A stretch of 10,497 nt of DNA, taken from assembly GCA_001796045.1 (NCBI GenBank), contig MGLN01000076.1, positions 7,802 to 18,298 on the forward strand, written 5' to 3'. Both the position numbers and the translations under genes were made by a program. This document shows, piece after piece, positions 1-5,050 of this stretch; position 1 is the stretch's first letter; each line of letters opens with the position of its first letter. This DNA comes from Caulobacterales bacterium RIFOXYB1_FULL_67_16 (lineage in GTDB: Bacteria > Pseudomonadota > Alphaproteobacteria > Caulobacterales > Caulobacteraceae). The notes below the pieces were generated by a model. That model did no database searches. It was given only the letters and a program-made list of their open reading frames with translations, and was not told where the DNA came from.

Positions 1-285
1 CTGCCCAGTTATGGGCCGAACCAGGCGGCGCCCGGCGGCGGCCTGGTCTTCGAACTGTGGCGCGGGGAGGCGGACACGCCCTATGTCCGGGTCCGCTACA
101 TCGCTCAAGGCCTCGACCAGTTGCGTTGGGCCACGCCCCTGTCGCCCGACCACCCGCCGGAGATCGCCTCGATCTTCCCCGCCGGCTGTCGCGAGACAAC
201 TGCGGGTCAGGACTGCACCCTGGACGGCTTCGCCGATCTAGTCACGGAACGGATCGATCCTCGGTTCGTGCGCACGGGCGACTGA
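1..285 (+). CDS. Histidine acid phosphatase / phytase-like, C-terminal fragment (5' end outside window)
   Basis: The reading frame is open from base 1 and stops at TGA 283-285, giving the last 94 residues of a protein. The segment PGGGLVFELWR, then V-R-V-R-Y-I-A-Q-G-L-D-Q-L-R, then a GC...DC cysteine pair and LDGFADLV, matches from memory the C-terminus of Escherichia coli AppA: GGELVFERWR, LQQMR, an AGC...C disulfide and LAGFTQIV. Members of this family are secreted or periplasmic phosphomonoesterases with an N-terminal RHGxRxP and a distal HD catalytic motif. Both motifs would lie upstream of this window, so catalysis cannot be judged here. The final Cys of AppA is absent. A hairpin follows the stop by about 55 bases. 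Substrate is unknown; phytate, glucose-1-phosphate or general phosphomonoesters are all possible. Confidence 0.8.
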   Translation: MPSYGPNQAAPGGGLVFELWRGEADTPYVRVRYIAQGLDQLRWATPLSPDHPPEIASIFPAGCRETTAGQDCTLDGFADLVTERIDPRFVRTGD

Positions 286-339
286 GCCGGGGACCGCCAG
301 GGCCGCGCGCAGATCCGTAACATACTCCGTCACTCTGAA

Positions 340-366
340 GGGGCTTGCGCCACTCGCGCAGGCTCC
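340..366 (+). terminator. Hairpin downstream of the acid phosphatase gene
   Basis: An 11-bp stem (340-350 with 356-366, including two G-U pairs) closes a 5-base loop (CACTC). It sits about 55 bases after the phosphatase stop. The following bases (TTCG) are only a poor T tract, so it may be a weak or Rho-assisted terminator, or simply an mRNA 3' end structure. Confidence 0.45.
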
Positions 367-423
367 TTCGACGCATACAGAAGCGGCGTGTGAACTTCAG
401 AGACTTTGCTGTGGGAGCGGACG

Positions 424-441
424 AAAGGCCGTTATGCCTTT
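424..441 (-). terminator. Small terminator-like hairpin behind tRNA-Asn
   Basis: On the minus strand, AAAGGC-ATAACG-GCCTTT forms a perfect 6-bp stem with a 6-base loop. It begins 11 bases after the encoded CCA of tRNA-Asn, and its 3' arm ends in TTT followed by CGT. Position and T-rich 3' arm suit termination or 3' end formation of the tRNA transcript. The stem is short, so confidence is moderate. Confidence 0.5.
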
Positions 442-452
442 AACTCACCGAG

Positions 453-527
453 TGGCTCCGCGGGTAGGATTCGAACCTACGACCAGCCGATTAACAGTCG
501 GCTGCTCTACCACTGAGCTACCGCGGA
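453..527 (-). tRNA. tRNA-Asn (GUU)
   Basis: The minus-strand sequence folds as a complete 75-base cloverleaf. The 7-bp acceptor stem is TCCGCGG (527-521) with CCGCGGA (463-457), followed by discriminator G and an encoded CCA (455-453). The D arm is TAGCTCAGTGGTAGAGC. The anticodon loop CTGTTAA gives anticodon GTT (Asn), and the T arm contains GGTTCGAATCC. Any plus-strand reading frame across this region is therefore not coding. A sigma70-like promoter lies 18 bases upstream and a small hairpin lies downstream, so the tRNA appears to be a single transcription unit. Confidence 0.97.
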
Positions 528-544
528 ACTGCTCGGGAGGCGGG

Positions 545-574
545 CCTATAGCAGCGGCCATTCGATTCGTGCAA
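545..574 (-). promoter_or_regulatory. Promoter of tRNA-Asn
   Basis: On the minus strand, TTGCAC (574-569) and TATAGG (550-545) are separated by 18 bases. The -10 region reads GCTATAGG, which also resembles the GCTANA core described for Caulobacter housekeeping promoters. Transcription would start near 538, about 11 bases before the mature tRNA 5' end at 527. A GANTC (CcrM) site at 564-568 lies within the spacer next to the -35. The promoter overlaps the leader of the divergent methyltransferase gene. Confidence 0.6.
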
Positions 575-589
575 TGGGAAAAACGACAA

Positions 590-1423
590 ATGCGCACGAT
601 CTCGATCACCGACCCCGACGACCCCCGAATTGCGGGCTTTCGAGACATTCGCGAACGCGATCTGACGGGGCGTCAGGGGCTGTTTATCGCCGAGGGCGAG
701 GTGGTGGTCCGGGTGTTGGCCTCGACGGCCTCCCTCTGCCGGCCGCGCGCCCTGCTGCTGGCGGAGAAGCGGGTCGGCGGGCTGGGCGATCTGATCGAAG
801 GCCTGTCTCCGGAAATCCCCGTCTATGTGGCCGGGCAGGCCGTGCTGGATCGGGTCGCGGGCTTTCCCCTGCACCGGGGGATATTGGCCTTGGGCGAAAA
901 GCCGAAGCCGCCGTCGTTGGACGCGCTCTTGGACGGCGCGGGGGTGGGGGATGTGTTTCTGATCGCCAGCGGGATCGGCAATCACGACAATATGGGCGGC
1001 CTGTTCCGCAATGCGGCGGCGTTCGGAGCCCGGGCCGTGCTCCTGGACCGGGCCTGCTGCGATCCCTTCTATCGCAAGTCGATCCGGGTTTCGGTCGGGG
1101 CCGTGCTGAGGACGCCGTTCGTGGTAGCGGAGTCGGCGGACGACCTGGTGACGGCGCTGCAGGGGCGGGGCGTCGAGGTGGCGGCTCTGACGCCTTCGGC
1201 GACCGAATTTCTGGCCGATTACCGTCCGCAGGGTCCGGTCGGTCTCATGGTCGGATCTGAGGGGCCGGGGCTGCCGCGGGCGGTGATCGACCGATGCCGG
1301 GCGGTGGGCGTGCCGATGGCCGGCGGCTTCGATTCGCTGAACGTGGCGGCGGCCAGCGCCCTGGCGCTTCATCAGGTCGTCTGTGTCGCCCGCTCCCCGC
1401 AGCTTCCCTCACCAGGATGTTAG
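590..1423 (+). CDS. TrmH/SpoU-family RNA 2'-O-ribose methyltransferase
   Basis: This 277-residue protein belongs to the SPOUT (SpoU) class, which transfers methyl from SAM to a ribose 2'-OH in rRNA or tRNA using a deep trefoil knot. All three signature motifs are visible. Motif 1 is N131-x2-N134-x-G136-x3-R140-N141. Motif 2 is VGSEGPGLP (221-229). Motif 3 is VPMAGGFDSLNVAAASAL (241-258), where the family consensus is IPM.G..DSLNVS.A. Residues of about 25-105 form the N-terminal substrate-binding region. The frame is open back to 434, but that part lies over tRNA-Asn, so I place the start at ATG 590, where GGGAA at 575-579 is a weak ribosome binding site. The RNA target (RlmB-, TrmH- or another type) cannot be read from the sequence. 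The C-terminal RSPQLPSPGC tail looks non-conserved. Confidence 0.88.
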   Translation: MRTISITDPDDPRIAGFRDIRERDLTGRQGLFIAEGEVVVRVLASTASLCRPRALLLAEKRVGGLGDLIEGLSPEIPVYVAGQAVLDRVAGFPLHRGILALGEKPKPPSLDALLDGAGVGDVFLIASGIGNHDNMGGLFRNAAAFGARAVLLDRACCDPFYRKSIRVSVGAVLRTPFVVAESADDLVTALQGRGVEVAALTPSATEFLADYRPQGPVGLMVGSEGPGLPRAVIDRCRAVGVPMAGGFDSLNVAAASALALHQVVCVARSPQLPSPGC

Positions 1424-1457
1424 CACGTTAAGGCTTTGTACACCTTGCGGGGCGGCC

Positions 1458-1483
1458 GGAACTGTGGCGATCCTGTGTCCGTC
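1458..1483 (+). promoter_or_regulatory. Possible EcfG/SigT-type promoter upstream of the 38-aa membrane protein
   Basis: GGAAC (1458-1462) is followed after 17 bases by CGTC (1480-1483). The alphaproteobacterial general stress sigma factor EcfG (SigT in Caulobacter) recognises GGAAC-N16/17-CGTT, so this site has one mismatch in the -10. Transcription would start close to 1490, leaving a very short leader before ATG 1501. This is weak evidence, recorded because the spacing fits. Confidence 0.25.
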
Positions 1484-1500
1484 AGTGTGGGGGGCGCGTG

Positions 1501-1617
1501 ATGAACATTCTGTATTTCCTGAGTCGCAACGTCAGGGCCGCGATCTTCGTCGCGGTCGCCGCCGCCGGCCTGGGCGCAGCGGGCGTGATCGGCTGGGTTA
1601 CCGCCCCGGTCAGCTGA
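1501..1617 (+). CDS. Small single-pass membrane protein (38 aa), unknown function
   Basis: ATG 1501 opens a 38-codon frame ending at TGA 1615-1617, preceded by a strong purine-rich ribosome binding site (GGGGGGCG, about 1489-1496). The protein starts MNILYFLSRNVR and continues into an Ala/Gly/Val-rich hydrophobic stretch from about residue 13 to 34 (AIFVAVAAAGLGAAGVIGWV). This is long enough to cross the membrane once. Arg9 and Arg12 just before it favour an N-in orientation, and small-xxx-small spacings (GLGAAG) could allow helix packing. The gene lies 77 bases after the methyltransferase stop and ends 16 bases before a strong terminator, so it forms a neat short unit. I do not recognise a family. 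Coding status rests on ribosome binding site, start, membrane segment and terminator together. Confidence 0.65.
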   Translation: MNILYFLSRNVRAAIFVAVAAAGLGAAGVIGWVTAPVS

Positions 1618-1633
1618 GGCGGTCGGAAACGAG

Positions 1634-1672
1634 AAGAGGCGCGGATCGGGGGATCCGCGCCTCTTGTTCCGT
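1634..1672. terminator. Bidirectional intrinsic terminator between the small membrane protein gene and tRNA-Cys
   Basis: A perfect 14-bp stem (AAGAGGCGCGGATC, 1634-1647, with 1652-1665) has a GGGG loop. Plus-strand transcripts continue with GTTCC after a CTCTT-ending 3' arm; minus-strand transcripts continue with CTCGTTTCC after the same CTCTT arm. The element lies between the convergent small membrane protein gene and tRNA-Cys and should end both transcripts. Confidence 0.8.
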
Positions 1673-1680
1673 CGTCGCGA

Positions 1681-1754
1681 TGGAGGCCTGACCGGGAATC
1701 GAACCCGGGTGCAAGGATTTGCAGTCCTCTGCGTCACCACTCCGCCATCAGGCC
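1681..1754 (-). tRNA. tRNA-Cys (GCA)
   Basis: The minus-strand sequence gives a full 74-base cloverleaf. Acceptor GGCCTGA (1754-1748) pairs with TCAGGCC (1691-1685), followed by discriminator T and an encoded CCA (1683-1681). The anticodon loop CTGCAAA gives anticodon GCA (Cys), and the T arm contains GGTTCGATTCC. The bidirectional hairpin at 1634-1665 follows as terminator. I could not identify a convincing promoter upstream; TTGCAG with TAGCGA at 17-base spacing is the best but poor candidate. Confidence 0.97.
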
Positions 1755-1814
1755 GCTTTTCATCCCGATTTCTCGGGGGCGGTCATCGCGAGGGGCGTTC
1801 GCTATCAGATCGGA

Positions 1815-1843
1815 TTGTCCGCTGCAACGCACGGAACTATAAG
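1815..1843 (+). promoter_or_regulatory. Sigma70-like promoter of the PCMT-like gene
   Basis: TTGTCC (1815-1820) and TATAAG (1838-1843) are separated by exactly 17 bases. Transcription would begin near 1850, giving a leader of about 40 bases before ATG 1889. This is the best vegetative promoter seen in the window and may also serve tolC by readthrough, because no terminator separates the two genes. Confidence 0.55.
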
Positions 1844-1888
1844 CGCGGCAGATTTCTCCCCCGACTTTCGATTGAAGGCTGCCCCAAG

Positions 1889-2518
1889 ATGGATTTCACC
1901 GCCGAGCGCAAGGCCATGGTCGACTCGCAGGTTCGCGTGAACGACGTCACCAGTCATGAGATCCACATGGCGATGATGGAGGTTCCGCGCGAGCGCTTCT
2001 GCGCGCCGGACCGCGCCTTTGCGGCCTATTCGGATGCGGTCGTGGAGATCGCGGCGGATCGCCGGCTGATGCCAGCGCGGGACGTCGCCAAGCTGCTGCA
2101 GGCCGCCGACGCCCGCGAAGGCGAAAAGGCCCTGGCTATCGCGGCCCCCTACGCCGCAGCGGTCCTGGCGCGAATGGGACTGACGGTCACGGCGCAGGAA
2201 TCGGAGGCGGCTGTCTTCGACGTCGTCGGCGAAGCCCTGGCCGAGGCGGGCGTGACCACGGCGGTGGCCCCTCTGGCGTCGCCGGTCGGCGAGGCTTGGG
2301 ACCTGATCGTCTGCGAAGGCGGCGTCGCCGAACTGCCGGAGACCTGGGGCAAGGCCCTGCGGGCGGGGGGGCGCATGGTTCTGGTCGAGCGCCGGGGCGC
2401 CGTGGGCAAGGCCGCGCTTTATGTGAAGGGACGGGAAGGCCTGTCGCGCCGCGAACTGTTCGATTCGTCGCCGGCCCTGCTCGCGGAACTGACGTCGGCG
2501 CCTACATTCGCATTCTGA
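1889..2518 (+). CDS. Protein-L-isoaspartate O-methyltransferase-like protein with degenerate SAM-binding motif
   Basis: This 209-residue protein has the architecture of the PCMT family, which repairs isoaspartyl residues in damaged proteins using SAM. Family features present are the N-terminal MVDSQVRVNDVT (10-21) with VPRERF (32-37), the beta-strand 4 region DLIVCEGGVAELP (138-150), and LRAGGRMVLVE (158-168). However, motif I, which should read like VLEIGxGxGYxAAVLA, is ALAIAAPYAAAVLA at 81-94. Both loop glycines that hold SAM are missing, although the following VTAQE with its acidic residue remains. The usual catalytic (S/T)xxQP-type segment near residue 60 is replaced by DRRLMPAR. Activity as a repair enzyme is therefore doubtful. 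The start at ATG 1889 is supported by GAAGG (1874-1878) and the PCMT-typical N-terminus. A PCMT-like gene upstream of tolC is, from memory, common in alphaproteobacteria. Confidence 0.82.
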   Translation: MDFTAERKAMVDSQVRVNDVTSHEIHMAMMEVPRERFCAPDRAFAAYSDAVVEIAADRRLMPARDVAKLLQAADAREGEKALAIAAPYAAAVLARMGLTVTAQESEAAVFDVVGEALAEAGVTTAVAPLASPVGEAWDLIVCEGGVAELPETWGKALRAGGRMVLVERRGAVGKAALYVKGREGLSRRELFDSSPALLAELTSAPTFAF

Positions 2519-2638
2519 CGCCGCCGGCGCCGCTCGCAGGCTGCGTGAAAAAAACTTAACTGGCGTCCGGCGGACTGAGGCCGCAGTTACGCTTGAAGAC
2601 ATTCGGGCGCTCTCGGGGGCGTCAGGCAAGGACGGACA

Positions 2639-4174
2639 ATGTTGAAACGCTCGCGTGTGCTGGCTTCGGCCGCTGTGGTGGCTCTCGTCGCGGGGCTCGG
2701 CGCGCCTGCCTGGGCGGAAAGCCTGCAAGACGCCATCGCCCTGGCGTATCAGACCAACCCCAGTCTGCTGGCTCAACGGGCGAATCAGAGGGCGCTGGAC
2801 GAGACCGTGGTGCAGGCGCGGTCGGGCCTGCGTCCGACCCTGAACGCCTCGGCCGGGGTCGACTATACCCGCAGCGACTTCCCGACCGTGACGCAGTTCG
2901 TCGACACGAACGGCGACGGCGTGCCGGACACCCAGGTATCCAGCTCGTCGTCCGAGAGCGACGGCGCCAATGTCGGCGTTAGCCTGTCCCAGAATATCTG
3001 GACCGCCGGCCGGACGGCCCTGGCCATCGACCAAGCCCGGGCCAGCGTCATGGCCGGGCGCGAAAACCTGCGCGAGATCGAGCAGTCGGTGATGTTGTCG
3101 GTCATCCAGGCCTATGTGAACGTCACCCGCGACATGGAAATCCTGCGCATCCGCCAGGAGAACCTGGCCGTGCTGCAACGCCAGCTGGACGAGACCAGCG
3201 CCCGGTTCGAGGTCGGGGAGATCACCCGCACCGACGTGGCCCAGGCCGAGGCTTCCCTTGCTCAGTCGGAAGCCGATCTGGCCAGCGCCCAGGCCCAGCT
3301 GTCGACCAGCCGCGCCGCCTACGCCGCCGTGGTGGGCCAGTCGCCGAGCGACCTGGAGGCCGCGCCGGTTCTGCCGACCGTCCCGACCGACTTCGACGCC
3401 GCCATGGAAACCGCCCTGGCGCGGAACCCCGGCGTGCTGTCGGCCGGCTATTCGCTTCAGGCGGCTGAGGCCGCCGTCGCCGCCGCGCGGGCCGAATACC
3501 TGCCGTCCGTGCGCGCCACCGCTTCCTACGGCGGCACGGCCACCGATCTGGGCAATCTGGACGAGCTGGCGGATCGCCGCAGCTTCACCGCCGGCGCCAC
3601 TCTGTCGGTGCCCCTGTTCACCGGCGGCCTGAACCGGTCGCGCGTGGCCCAGGCCCTGGAGCAGGCCAACGCCGCCCAGATCGCCGTCGAGGGCGAACGC
3701 CGCACCGTGTTGCAGAACGTCAGCTCGGCCTATGCCCAGGTCCTGTCGACCCGCGCCAATGTCGCCGCAGGCGAAGAGGCGGTGCGCGCCGCCGGCGTCG
3801 CCGCTGAGGGCGTGCGGCAGGAGGCCCAGGTCGGGCTGCGCACCACCCTGGACGTGCTGAACCAGGAAGTGACCCTGCGCTCGGCCCAGACCTCTCTGGC
3901 CACCGCCCGCGCGGCCGAATATGTGGCCCGCGCCTCGCTGCTGTCGGCCATGGGCCAGCTGGAAGGGCCGAGCCTGAACCCCAGCCTCGACGCCTATGAC
4001 GCCAAGGCCAATTACGACCGCGTCCGCAACCGCGGCGGCCTGCCCTGGGACGGTCTGATCGAAACTCTGGACCGTGTGGCGTCGCCCCCGGTCGTCGACG
4101 CCGACGACGCGCCCGACGCCCCGATCGACGCCCAGCTGAAGAGCGAGGTCGTGCGGACGGCGCCCGGCGCCTGA
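2639..4174 (+). CDS. tolC: TolC-family outer membrane efflux/type I secretion protein (RsaF-like)
   Basis: This 511-residue protein forms the trimeric outer membrane duct used by type I secretion and RND/ABC efflux pumps. A signal peptide covers residues 1-26 (KRSR, hydrophobic core, cleavage after A-W-A). Two OEP repeats follow, at about 28-235 and 250-440. Each has the expected helix pairs and hallmarks: VGEITRTDVAQAEASLA (192-208), WTAGR (121-125), PLFTGGLNRSRV (325-336) and VGLRTTLDVLNQE (398-410). A 60-residue acidic, proline-rich tail ends the protein. AAGGA at 2628-2632, 6 bases before ATG, fixes the start. The first extracellular loop contains a DTNGDGVPD calcium-loop-like motif (89-97). 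Caulobacter uses two such proteins, RsaFa and RsaFb, to secrete its S-layer; the popZ neighbour suggests this is the RsaFb orthologue. The inner-membrane partner is not in this window. Confidence 0.93.
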   Translation: MLKRSRVLASAAVVALVAGLGAPAWAESLQDAIALAYQTNPSLLAQRANQRALDETVVQARSGLRPTLNASAGVDYTRSDFPTVTQFVDTNGDGVPDTQVSSSSSESDGANVGVSLSQNIWTAGRTALAIDQARASVMAGRENLREIEQSVMLSVIQAYVNVTRDMEILRIRQENLAVLQRQLDETSARFEVGEITRTDVAQAEASLAQSEADLASAQAQLSTSRAAYAAVVGQSPSDLEAAPVLPTVPTDFDAAMETALARNPGVLSAGYSLQAAEAAVAAARAEYLPSVRATASYGGTATDLGNLDELADRRSFTAGATLSVPLFTGGLNRSRVAQALEQANAAQIAVEGERRTVLQNVSSAYAQVLSTRANVAAGEEAVRAAGVAAEGVRQEAQVGLRTTLDVLNQEVTLRSAQTSLATARAAEYVARASLLSAMGQLEGPSLNPSLDAYDAKANYDRVRNRGGLPWDGLIETLDRVASPPVVDADDAPDAPIDAQLKSEVVRTAPGA

Positions 4175-4182
4175 TCCGGACG

Positions 4183-4213
4183 ACGGCGAGTTCCAAATCG
4201 CCGTTGATTCTGG
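4183..4213 (+). terminator. Terminator-like hairpin after tolC
   Basis: A perfect 7-bp stem, ACGGCGA (4183-4189) with TCGCCGT (4198-4204), closes an 8-base loop and is followed by TGATTCT. It lies 8 bases after the tolC stop. The T-rich tail is interrupted, so termination may be partial and leave some readthrough into popZ. Confidence 0.5.
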
Positions 4214-4243
4214 CGGGCGTTGATGCGACGACACTAAGCGGGG

Positions 4244-4264
4244 CGGAAAGACGTGATCTTTCCG
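4244..4264. promoter_or_regulatory. Perfect 8-bp inverted repeat in the popZ upstream region
   Basis: CGGAAAGA (4244-4251) and TCTTTCCG (4257-4264) are perfectly complementary around CGTGA. The repeat lies 75 bases before the popZ ATG and is not followed by a T tract on either strand. It could be a dimeric regulator's operator or a hairpin in the popZ leader. I saw no clear promoter elements in the 4175-4339 gap, so its position relative to the transcription start is unknown. Confidence 0.4.
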
Positions 4265-4339
4265 GACCCAATCCCGTGAATGGCGGCGAGGGCGACCTCG
4301 TCGTCCCCGTTTCATTCCAGGCCTCTCCCAGGTTTAGTC

Positions 4340-4945
4340 ATGTCCGATCAGTCCGCCCAGGAACCCACCATGGAGGAGATCCTGGCGTCGATCCGCCGGA
4401 TCATCTCCGAAGACGACGCACCGGCGGAGACGCCGCCGGCGGCGGCCGCCCCCGCGCCGGAACCCGAGCCTGAACCGGCCCCCGAGCCCGAACCGGAACC
4501 CGCGCCGGAGCCCGTCGTCGAGGCCGCGCCGGAGCCCGAGCCGGAAGCCGCCGAGGAAGAGGTTCTCGAACTGACCGAGCTGTACGAGGCGCCGGCGGAC
4601 GAGCCGGCCCCCTCGGAAAGCATCGGCGACCTCGACATCGTCGAGGCCGCCCCCGAACCTGAGCCGGAGGCGACGCCGGCGCCCGAGCCCGCCTATGACG
4701 CCCTGGTCGGCGAAAGCGCCGCCGCCAGCGCCGCCTCGGCCTTCGCCGGCCTGGCCGCGAGCTTCAAGAAGCCGGAGTCCGCGCCTGCGGGAGGCGACAT
4801 GAGCTTTGTCAGCGGCAATACGGTCGAGGCCATGGTCGCCGAGATGCTGCGCCCCTTGCTGAAGGACTGGCTGGACAACAACCTGCCGGGCATCGTCCAG
4901 GCGGCGGTACAAAAGGAAGTCGAACGCATCGCGCGCAGCGCCTAG
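4340..4945 (+). CDS. popZ: PopZ polar organising protein (DUF2497)
   Basis: This 201-residue protein matches PopZ, the cytoplasmic scaffold that condenses at the cell pole, anchors ParB-parS and recruits cell-cycle signalling proteins. The N-terminus MSDQSAQEPTMEEILASIRR is nearly identical to Caulobacter PopZ as I remember it; this amphipathic helix (about 10-25) binds client proteins. Residues of about 26-120 form an acidic, proline-rich disordered linker with tandem APEPEPEP units at 39-46 and 47-54. The C-terminal oligomerisation region (121-201) carries SAAASAASAFAGL (126-138) and MLRPLLKDWLDNNLPGIV (169-186). Caulobacter PopZ is 177 residues, so the linker is longer here. The frame is open upstream to 4280, but ATG 4340 is the conserved start, with only a weak AGG ribosome binding site nearby. 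A strong terminator follows, separating it from valS. Confidence 0.95.
   Translation: MSDQSAQEPTMEEILASIRRIISEDDAPAETPPAAAAPAPEPEPEPAPEPEPEPAPEPVVEAAPEPEPEAAEEEVLELTELYEAPADEPAPSESIGDLDIVEAAPEPEPEATPAPEPAYDALVGESAAASAASAFAGLAASFKKPESAPAGGDMSFVSGNTVEAMVAEMLRPLLKDWLDNNLPGIVQAAVQKEVERIARSA
4454..4513 (+). repeat. Tandem APEPEPEP repeats in the PopZ linker
   Basis: Two perfect 8-residue units (APEPEPEP, residues 39-46 and 47-54) plus a half unit (55-58) lie in tandem. Corresponding codons differ between units (GAA/GAG, CCG/CCC/CCT, GCG/GCC), so the repeat is preserved in protein but not in DNA. Related single blocks APEPEPEA/APEPEPEAT recur at residues 63-70 and 104-112. Confidence 0.85.
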
Positions 4946-4970
4946 CCCTTCGCTTCACCGCAGACTATCG

Positions 4971-5005
4971 AGGGGCGGCTCCTTAAGGGGCCGCCCTTTG
5001 TCATT
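4971..5005 (+). terminator. Intrinsic terminator of popZ
   Basis: Bases 4971-4982 pair with 4987-4998 in a 12-bp GC-rich stem (two G-U pairs) with a TTAA loop, followed by TGTCATT after the CCCTT arm. It lies 25 bases after the popZ stop and about 50 bases before valS, so valS should have its own promoter. Confidence 0.8.
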
Positions 5006-5050
5006 CAAGGCCGGGCCTCCTGGCCGCACGACAACGATCAAAGAAGACCC

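Noticed and set aside
434..589. N-terminal extension of the TrmH-like methyltransferase
   Set aside because: This part of the frame is the complement of tRNA-Asn and its promoter. The protein family begins near the ATG at 590.
2519..2638. CtrA site or promoter before tolC
   Set aside because: TTAACT at 2557-2562 has no second TTAA half-site at 7-base spacing, and no -10 lies at the right distance. An A7 tract at 2548-2554 is the only notable element.
1805..4315. An 836-codon open frame on the minus strand across the PCMT-like and tolC genes
   Set aside because: It spans two well-supported plus-strand genes and their intergenic regions, has no recognisable domain and is of low-complexity GC-rich composition.
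4348..4638. Gly-Ser-rich minus-strand frame opposite popZ
   Set aside because: The GSGSGAG pattern is the mirror of the Glu-Pro codons in the PopZ linker.
5000..5050. T-box or attenuator leader for valS
   Set aside because: Only about 50 bases lie between the popZ terminator and the valS start, with no specifier loop, T-box sequence or leader peptide.
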